The translations under genes were made by a program, and so were the position numbers. A stretch of DNA of 64,000 nucleotides from Paenibacillus amylolyticus (lineage in GTDB: Bacteria; Bacillota; Bacilli; Paenibacillales; Paenibacillaceae): the NCBI RefSeq assembly GCF_001570725.1, contig NZ_BCNV01000013.1, forward strand, positions 1 through 64,000, read 5' to 3'. Positions 58,757-64,000 of the stretch are shown here, piece after piece. Within the stretch, counting starts at the first letter, position 1, and every line of letters starts with the position of its first letter. Below the pieces are notes generated by a model. That model ran no database searches. It saw only the letters and a program-made list of their open reading frames with translations, and had not been told where the DNA came from.

Positions 58757-59125
58757 TCATTTATTCAAAAAAGACAGGCAGAACAGACAATCGCCTTCCG
58801 TCCGCAGATGTCCATAATAGACGTTGCAGATATGGAAGCCTTCGTGATACAACCGGGCCAGGTTATCATACCCTTCACCCACAACATCTTCACCTGTAGC
58901 CGGACCTGCTGGTCTTGCTACCGGAGCAAGTGCTGAGGAGATCGGCAGATCTGCCGGAGCCTCACGCTTGAGCAGCTTGCGTAACTGCTCATTCTCGATG
59001 GTAAGCCGCTGATTATCCTCAAGCAGCTCCTTCACAATCATTTTTAACTCTCCTAAATCACCGTGCAACTGACCCAATTGGGTTTCCATTTCATGAATGT
59101 GCGTAAACAGATTTTTCTTTTCCAA
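58757..59125 (-). CDS. yabA: Initiation control protein YabA
   Basis: YabA limits DNA replication initiation by bridging DnaA and the DnaN clamp. The 122-residue protein has an N-terminal coiled coil that tetramerises (about residues 1-60: THIHEMETQLGQLHGDLGEL; ENEQLRKLLKRE), a proline/alanine linker, and a C-terminal zinc domain GEGYDNLARLYHEGFHICNV with EGDCLFCLSFLNK. I start at the TTG at 59125, after GGGGTGG; the alternative at 59143 lacks a site. It lies next to holB and ricT as in B. subtilis. Confidence 0.95.
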   Translation of the reverse strand: MEKKNLFTHIHEMETQLGQLHGDLGELKMIVKELLEDNQRLTIENEQLRKLLKREAPADLPISSALAPVARPAGPATGEDVVGEGYDNLARLYHEGFHICNVYYGHLRTEGDCLFCLSFLNK

Positions 59126-59153
59126 GTTTCCACCCCGAAGCAACCTTTATGGT

Positions 59154-59954
59154 TTACTTGATAACGACGTCATCCAGCGGAAGTTCTTTGACTTTACTGA
59201 TGTCGAACAGTTGAACATGGACTGTGCGGCTACCGGCATTAATTCCGACAACTTTTCCTTCACCTAATGAGGTGACGACCAATTTGCCTACAGCCGGAAG
59301 TTCTTCTCTCACACTTTCATAGTTATCATGCTCAAATTTCAGACAGCACATGAGTCTTCCGCACAACCCTGAAATTTTCGTCGGATTCAGTGACAGGCTC
59401 TGATCTTTAGCCATCTTGATTGATACCGGCTCAAAGTCTCCCAGCCAGGAAGAACAACACAACACGCGGCCGCAAGGTCCGATTCCGCCAAGCATCTTCG
59501 CTTCATCACGTACACCAATCTGTCTCAGCTCGATTCGTGTCCGGAAAATACTTGCCAGATCCTTGACCAGCTCCCGGAAATCGACTCTTCCTTCAGCTGT
59601 AAAATAAAATATGATTTTATTGCGATCAAACGTAAATTCCACATCGACCAGCTTCATTTTGAGGCCATGGTCTTTGATTTTATTTAAACAAGTACCGAAT
59701 GCTTCTTTGGCTGCACGCTTGTTCTCATCAACTACACGGGCATCGGTCTCGCCCGCAACGCGGATGACTTTCTTCAGCGGCAACACCACATCGGACTCGC
59801 CCACTTCCTTCTTACCTACGACAACCTTACCGTACTCAACCCCCCGCGCTGTCTCCACGATAACGCAGTTTTCTTTCTCAATGGGAAGGTCCAGGGGATC
59901 GAAGTAATAAATTTTGCCCGCTTTTTTGAAACGGACACCCACTACACTGTACAA
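59154..59954 (-). CDS. ricT: PSP1-domain protein RicT (YaaT)
   Basis: RicT is part of the RicA-RicF-RicT complex, which carries two 4Fe-4S clusters and promotes RNase Y-dependent mRNA maturation and the phosphorelay. The 266-residue protein has YSVVGVRFKKAGKIYYFDP, VIVETARGVEYGKVV and the cysteine-rich GPCGRVLCCSSWLGDF and GLCGRLMCCLKFEHD (five or more cysteines, about residues 158-215). I start at the TTG at 59954, after AAGGGGG. Its partners RicA (YmcA) and RicF (YlbF) are not in the window. Confidence 0.95.
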   Translation of the reverse strand: MYSVVGVRFKKAGKIYYFDPLDLPIEKENCVIVETARGVEYGKVVVGKKEVGESDVVLPLKKVIRVAGETDARVVDENKRAAKEAFGTCLNKIKDHGLKMKLVDVEFTFDRNKIIFYFTAEGRVDFRELVKDLASIFRTRIELRQIGVRDEAKMLGGIGPCGRVLCCSSWLGDFEPVSIKMAKDQSLSLNPTKISGLCGRLMCCLKFEHDNYESVREELPAVGKLVVTSLGEGKVVGINAGSRTVHVQLFDISKVKELPLDDVVIK

Positions 59955-60072
59955 AAAATTAACCCCCTTGTAAGCCAACCCCACTTCGTCTGAAGCCCTG
60001 TCTTCTTAGGGAACCCGGCCGAAGTTATAACCGTTTGCATATGATTGGAGCTAACTTTGCCCTCTCCCAGTC

Positions 60073-61044
60073 TTATGCCAAACCGATCAAAAATTGCTCC
60101 AGACAAAGCTGGCCATTGACGTTGAAACGCAATTTTTTTCTGCATGCCGCGGCCATATCCATATAGGAGACCCACTGCTCTGTGCTGCGGGTATGTGCCA
60201 ACTGAGATAGCATGTCTAACTGATCTATAAAAACGATATGTTCATGCCTATCGTACTGAACATACAGCATGTCCCTAAACCATAGATGGAACAAACTTAG
60301 TAACATGTCCAGGTGTTCAGAGAGTCCGGTTTTAAAAAGCTTCTGCTGTGCAGAGATCAATGATGTGCTTCCTCTACCCAGGGACTCCTTCCCTAATTGT
60401 AACATTACGTTTCTAATTTCTGCAAACCAATTCTGCTGGAGAATTTCTCTACATGCTTCCAATCCTGACGCTAAATGGACGGCAGAGCGAGCCAGATTAG
60501 CAGGGTGCCCTTCTTCAATCAGAGATTGCAACATCTCCTCCGGATTCAGTGCACTGAACGGCACCAATTGGGAGCGTGAACGGATTGTAGGCAACATGGC
60601 CTGTCCATTATCTGTAATCAGGATGCCGACTGCTGGAACCTGCGGTTCCTCTAGAAACTTCAGCAAACTATTCGCTGCCTGCACCGTCATTTTCTCAGCT
60701 TGTTCTATAATATATACTTTGGGATGGCCAGCCTCGGATCGATATGAAAAGATACGCTGCAGATCCCGGATTTGATCTATTTTAATGTTATTTCCATCTG
60801 GTGCAAGCATGGTTAGATCCGGATGGTTACCATGTTCCACCTTACGACATTCGAGACACTGCCCGCACGCGTCATCTTCAAGCTCTGTACAGAATATTGC
60901 CTTGGCAAAGGTAATTGCCGTCTTCCGTTGCCCGCTACCCGATGGCCCGCTAAACAAATACGCATGGCTTATGGCCTGACGTCTCAAACTGCTCTGTAAC
61001 ATTTGCTTGGCCGCTTGTTGACCCATAATCTGTTGAAAGGACAT
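60073..61044 (-). CDS. holB: DNA polymerase III subunit delta'
   Basis: HolB is the stator of the clamp loader that places DnaN on DNA. The 323-residue AAA+ protein has AYLFSGPSGSGQRKTAITFA (about residues 29-48), the zinc-binding CGQCLECRKVEHGNHPDL (about 60-77), and the SRC-like LPTIRSRSQLVPF. A helical collar domain follows. The P-loop GPSGSGQRKT lacks the canonical GKT/S, usual for delta' subunits, which need not hydrolyse ATP. GAGGAGG precedes the ATG. Confidence 0.95.
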   Translation of the reverse strand: MSFQQIMGQQAAKQMLQSSLRRQAISHAYLFSGPSGSGQRKTAITFAKAIFCTELEDDACGQCLECRKVEHGNHPDLTMLAPDGNNIKIDQIRDLQRIFSYRSEAGHPKVYIIEQAEKMTVQAANSLLKFLEEPQVPAVGILITDNGQAMLPTIRSRSQLVPFSALNPEEMLQSLIEEGHPANLARSAVHLASGLEACREILQQNWFAEIRNVMLQLGKESLGRGSTSLISAQQKLFKTGLSEHLDMLLSLFHLWFRDMLYVQYDRHEHIVFIDQLDMLSQLAHTRSTEQWVSYMDMAAACRKKLRFNVNGQLCLEQFLIGLA

Positions 61045-61053
61045 ACTTCCTCC

Positions 61054-61497
61054 TCAGAAGCTTAAATTAATAAGCATCCCCCGAATTTCGCCTACTTGTT
61101 GTAATAGAGAGATTTTTCCTTCTTCTGTATCCAGCAGTTCATCAGCCATGGATAACAGAGCGGAGTCAATTTCATCAATCAGCTTGTACCGCTTGCCTCT
61201 GCCGCGACGATCCCAACCCCTTGTCTCTTTCATGGATACACCGCGACGAACGGTCTCTTCCAGGAACCTTTTCACAAGTTGCTTATACGCCTTCAGTTCA
61301 CGAATCGTCATGGAACGTGCCAAGCGATCGCCCTGAAGCTGGATTTCACTAAACCGGCGATTCAGTTCAGCTTGTGAGGCTCGTTCCCCCTGGTGGTTCA
61401 TCATATCAGAGAAATTTTTGGATTGAACCGGTTTGGAGCCTGAATCAGTAGAACTGATCCCGCTCTGAATCGGTCTGAATCCAGGATTGATTTTCAT
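61054..61497 (-). CDS. yaaR: YaaR family protein (DUF327)
   Basis: The 147-residue protein matches the YaaR family: a variable N-tail, then helical segments RFSEIQLQGDRLARSMTIRE and LKAYKQLVKRFLEETVRRG, a basic centre GWDRRGRGKRYKLIDEIDSA, and LLDTEEGKISLLQQVGEIRG. Its function is unknown. It always lies between darA and holB in Bacillales. The ribosome site is weak. A promoter candidate and two hairpins lie upstream. Confidence 0.92.
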   Translation of the reverse strand: MKINPGFRPIQSGISSTDSGSKPVQSKNFSDMMNHQGERASQAELNRRFSEIQLQGDRLARSMTIRELKAYKQLVKRFLEETVRRGVSMKETRGWDRRGRGKRYKLIDEIDSALLSMADELLDTEEGKISLLQQVGEIRGMLINLSF

Positions 61498-61539
61498 GGA
61501 TACGCCCGCTTTCTATCATAGTTAGCCAATCGCCCATCA

Positions 61540-61563
61540 GCACAGTGCGCGTTGCGCCTGTGC
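61540..61563 (-). repeat. GC-rich hairpin in the yaaR leader
   Basis: GCACAGTGCGC/GCGCCTGTGC with one mismatch and a three-base loop, 43 bases before the yaaR start. There is no T-run, so a role in mRNA structure is more likely than termination. Confidence 0.45.
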
Positions 61564-61601
61564 GTGAGGATGAGGCTTTTATATATGCTGATCACATTCT
61601 A

Positions 61602-61631
61602 TATATAATGGTAGATACACGTTACCATCAA
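61602..61631 (-). promoter_or_regulatory. Candidate promoter of yaaR-holB
   Basis: Minus strand: TTGATG, 18-base spacer, TATATA, about 105 bases before yaaR and just after the long inverted repeat. Confidence 0.5.
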
Positions 61632-61654
61632 GGACTTGTTTGTTTGTAGTCAAC

Positions 61655-61704
61655 CTCTTTCCGGATGAGCATTCCCCAGCCAGGAAATGCTCATCCGGAA
61701 AGAG
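61655..61704. repeat. Long perfect inverted repeat between darA and yaaR
   Basis: Perfect 19-base arms (CTCTTTCCGGATGAGCATT at 61655-61673 and its complement at 61686-61704) with a 12-base loop. No T-run follows on either strand. It begins about 140 bases after the darA stop. It could be a terminator with an unusual tail, a processing site, or a small mobile or repeat element. Confidence 0.75.
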
Positions 61705-61843
61705 TGTGCCCATTCTTCCGATCAAGAAAGGCGTTCCATCAGCGGTACGCACGAACTCTGTTTAAATCTTCCTTCATCCATCGTTTCCAACATGCTATCG
61801 ATCATGAAAGACCCTCATGGGATGATCCATGCAAAAGGTTTAA

Positions 61844-62173
61844 TTAGAAATGTTCGAAGCGATCTACCGGGAGAACAAATACAGTAGCTCCACCTACTTG
61901 AACTTCAACAGGTAGCGGCAGGTAAGAGTCGGTTGTTCCACTCATCGGTGTGACCGGAGTCACGAGCTGTTCACGAACCTTACAGCTGCTGCGAATGACG
62001 TTCATTACGGACTCGACTTGACCATCATCGACACCGATCATAAACGTCGTGTTGCCTGCCTTCAAAAATCCACCCGTACTGGCAAGCTTCGTTGCCCGAA
62101 AGTTTGCTTTGACCAATGCGCTGGATAATCGGTTGCTGTCTTTATCCTGTATAATCGCAACAATCAGTTTCAT
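61844..62173 (-). CDS. darA: Cyclic di-AMP receptor DarA (PstA, YaaQ)
   Basis: DarA is a trimeric PII-like protein that binds c-di-AMP. The 109-residue protein shows KLIVAIIQDKDSNRLSSALV (residues 2-21), the ligand region FRATKLASTGGFLKAGNTTF (about 26-45), IGVDDGQVESVMNVI and the C-terminal strand EVQVGGATVFVLPVDRF. AAAGGAGG precedes the ATG. It lies 61 bases after tmk. Its downstream target is unknown in the family. A c-di-AMP riboswitch lies 8 kb away. Confidence 0.96.
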   Translation of the reverse strand: MKLIVAIIQDKDSNRLSSALVKANFRATKLASTGGFLKAGNTTFMIGVDDGQVESVMNVIRSSCKVREQLVTPVTPMSGTTDSYLPLPVEVQVGGATVFVLPVDRFEHF

Positions 62174-62234
62174 CCTGCATAACCTCCTTTAGAATAAGCA
62201 CCTTTATCAAATGCCCTGTCTATATATTAGACAA

Positions 62235-62882
62235 TTACTCGTCAAAATCCTTCAAAATCCCTGTCTCCAGCGACAAAATCATTGCTGTCAAGACATCCTC
62301 CTGCTTCATGGAAGCATCGATAACCCTGATTCGTTCCGGGAACTGCTCTTTTAATAGGAAGTAACCCTCTCGCACTTTACGATGAAACTCCAGGTTTTCC
62401 AGATCCAGACGGTTCACTTCGCGGCCATCATGAGCGTCAATACGGGCAAGCCCCACTTCGGGCTCGATGTCCAGATATAAGGTCACATCCGGCATGAGAT
62501 CACCAATTGCAAAGCGATTAATGGCCCATACATTCTCTATCCCGAGTCCGCGGGCGTATCCTTGATAGACCAGACTGCTATCAACAAATCGGTCACAGAT
62601 GACTGCTTTTCCAGCTTTCAGTGCAGGCTCTACCTTCTCCGCCAGATGCTGACTACGTGCGGCTGCATACAATAGCGCTTCGGTTCGAGCATCCATTGCC
62701 GTATGAAGAGGGTCCAGGATAATGGAACGTATTTTCTCCGCAATTTCAATCCCGCCAGGCTCTCGCGTAACTACGTAAGGTATACCCCGTTCTTCAAAAT
62801 AAGAACCTATTCTACCGATCATCGTTGTTTTACCGGAACCCTCTCCCCCTTCCAGCGTAATGAATTTACCTCTGCCCTGCAT
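62235..62882 (-). CDS. tmk: Thymidylate kinase
   Basis: Tmk phosphorylates dTMP to dTDP. The 215-residue protein has the P-loop ITLEGGEGSGKTTMIGRI (about residues 8-25), the dTMP-binding VVTREPGGIEIAEKIRSII (about 38-56), ALLYAAARSQHLAEKVEPAL and VICDRFVDSSLVYQGYARGL (about 92-111). The LID region lies around IDAHDGREVNRLDLEN. It is the first gene of the tmk-darA unit. Confidence 0.97.
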   Translation of the reverse strand: MQGRGKFITLEGGEGSGKTTMIGRIGSYFEERGIPYVVTREPGGIEIAEKIRSIILDPLHTAMDARTEALLYAAARSQHLAEKVEPALKAGKAVICDRFVDSSLVYQGYARGLGIENVWAINRFAIGDLMPDVTLYLDIEPEVGLARIDAHDGREVNRLDLENLEFHRKVREGYFLLKEQFPERIRVIDASMKQEDVLTAMILSLETGILKDFDE

Positions 62883-62983
62883 ATGCTTCCCTGCTTTCTA
62901 TGTCGATAATTGCATCTATTGCTGAATTAACAAATATGCTTAGACCCTCTTGCTACAGGATATGATATACCCCGCCCAGAGGT

Positions 62984-63001
62984 GTATAGCTACAGCTATA
63001 C
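62984..63001. repeat. Palindrome upstream of tmk
   Basis: GTATAGCT-AC-AGCTATAC, a perfect 8-base inverted repeat about 100 bases before tmk. It could be an operator or an accidental palindrome. Possible -10-like TATAGC overlaps it on the minus strand. Confidence 0.4.
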
Positions 63002-63098
63002 TGGTACGTAATAATAACACAAAAATAATACAAGCTTGTTTTCTTTCTATAATACTATAGGTCAGCAGTTACTCCAAGATGAACAACAAAGTAAAGTG

Positions 63099-63791
63099 TC
63101 AACCGTAGATCATCCATACCCATAATGGAAGCATGATGGATCCGGCAATAGCACTGACAATCATGGATACCGAGCTGAGGGCTACCGCATTCTCTCCATA
63201 TTCGAAAGACCTTGCCATGCCGAGGGCATGAGATGCTGAACCCAGTCCGATTCCATAGGCATGTTCACTGCGAACCTTGGCCCATTTCAACAGCATCGGC
63301 CCTAGTAATATCCCTGAGAAACCTGCAATCATCACAAATAGCGATGTAAACGAGGCGTTCCCTCCAACCTGATCTGCAAGTTGAATAGCCACAGGAGTAG
63401 TCACGGATTTTGGCAATAAAGCGATGACCATCTCTTGAGGATACCCGAGCAGAATGGCGATTAATGCGCCTGTAGCGATACCTGTAATACTGCCTCCGAT
63501 CGTTCCACCCACAATTGGAATAATATTTTGCTTCAGCACATGCAGATGTCTGGACAAGGGAAAAGCGAGAGATACGACTGCTGGGCCCAAAAGCTCCTGT
63601 ATCCATTTTCCACCCAGCATGTACGTATCCAGCTTTATACCGGAAATCACCAAGATCAGGATCAGGATGGCAGTCGTTGTGAGTACAGGCATAAGTATCG
63701 GCCATTTCAGTCTTTTATATAGACGAGTGGCTGGAATATATACAGCAATGGTTAGCGCGATCATTCCAATTCCGAGGATGAATGCTGACAA
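63099..63791 (-). CDS. lrgB: LrgB/CidB family membrane protein
   Basis: The 230-residue protein has about seven membrane helices and the LrgB family core KSVTTPVAIQLADQVGGNAS (about residues 127-146), GFSGILLGPMLLKWAKV and YGIGLGSASHALGMARSFEY (about 178-197). The LrgAB/CidAB pair modulates murein hydrolase activity, and in B. subtilis the pair YsbAB (PftAB) imports pyruvate. The start is TTG, preceded by AAAGGAGG, and overlaps lrgA by 31 bases in another frame. Confidence 0.94.
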   Translation of the reverse strand: MSAFILGIGMIALTIAVYIPATRLYKRLKWPILMPVLTTTAILILILVISGIKLDTYMLGGKWIQELLGPAVVSLAFPLSRHLHVLKQNIIPIVGGTIGGSITGIATGALIAILLGYPQEMVIALLPKSVTTPVAIQLADQVGGNASFTSLFVMIAGFSGILLGPMLLKWAKVRSEHAYGIGLGSASHALGMARSFEYGENAVALSSVSMIVSAIAGSIMLPLWVWMIYG

Positions 63792-64000
63792 GGGATCGCC
63801 TCCTTTTTACCTGCATGAGACGATCTCCATGTCATGAGCCACTCACTCAATTTGGCAGATATCAGACATGTAATTAATGTACTAACGATCAAACCCAGGA
63901 CCAATACCAATGTGTTGGCTCTAAAAAAATCAAAATGATTAATAATGCCTACAGTGGGTGGGATGAACAACAATTGCAGATGCGATTGAAGCCACGTTGA
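63761..64000 (-). CDS. lrgA: LrgA/CidA family membrane protein, cut by the window edge
   Basis: The frame is open to the right edge, so only the last 79 or so residues are present. LFIPPTVGIINHFDFF and a membrane helix (LVLVLGLIVSTLITCLISAK) are typical of the C-terminal half of CidA/LrgA holin-like proteins. It overlaps lrgB. The start codon lies outside the window. Confidence 0.9.
   Translation of the reverse strand, partial: STWLQSHLQLLFIPPTVGIINHFDFFRANTLVLVLGLIVSTLITCLISAKLSEWLMTWRSSHAGKKEAIPCQHSSSELE

Overview
The window is a block of conserved chromosome from an endospore-forming member of the Bacillales, most likely Paenibacillus. Three observations support this. The left edge is the 5' part of a Firmicutes-type 16S rRNA gene. 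Many sporulation genes are present (spoIIE, spoVG, spoVT, yabP, yabQ, yabG, sspF, fin). The gene order closely follows the tmk-to-lysS region near the Bacillus subtilis origin, with substitutions I associate with Paenibacillus (inference from memory, not a search). Nearly every gene is on the minus strand, so the region reads right to left; only a tetR-like gene, a 66-residue unknown gene and abrB are on the plus strand.

Right to left: lrgA (cut by the edge) and lrgB; tmk, darA, yaaR, holB, ricT, yabA, a tRNA1(Val)-type methyltransferase and rsmI; abrB in the opposite direction, facing an HD phosphohydrolase across a cluster of Spo0A-box-like sites; tatD; a c-di-AMP (ydaO-type) riboswitch with its terminator ahead of a G5/3D-domain cell-wall protein; rnmV, rsmA, yabG, veg, sspF, ispE, purR, spoVG, glmU, prs; a small unknown plus-strand gene where B. 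subtilis has ctc; pth, fin, mfd, a PrsA-like lipoprotein, spoVT, a SpoVB/MurJ-like flippase, a methylase-MazG fusion, HU, rqcP, yabP, yabQ, divIC, an S1-domain protein with an RGG-like tail, spoIIE, a VWA protein and a Ser/Thr kinase; tilS, hpt, ftsH.

Further left come a nadA-nadB-nadC operon, coaX, hslO, a parvulin-like protein, cysK, the folate/PABA operon (pabB, pabA, pabC, folP, folB, folK), an XRE regulator, dusB, greA, lysS, a KtrB/TrkH potassium channel subunit, a convergent tetR/membrane-protein module, and finally an rRNA operon with two tandem promoters.

The genes fall into informational housekeeping (replication, tRNA and rRNA modification, ribosome rescue), nucleotide/folate/NAD/CoA supply, cell envelope, and sporulation control. 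c-di-AMP links three parts: a riboswitch, the receptor DarA, and a potassium uptake protein of a c-di-AMP-controlled family. I see no prophage, insertion sequence, CRISPR array, tRNA gene, toxin-antitoxin pair or defence island. I found no clearly new multi-gene system. The best leads are regulatory: the riboswitch plus upstream ORF, the Spo0A-box clusters, a leaderless repressor with a double operator, a zinc-motif AbrB, a base-composition break inside the flippase gene, and several unexplained hairpins.
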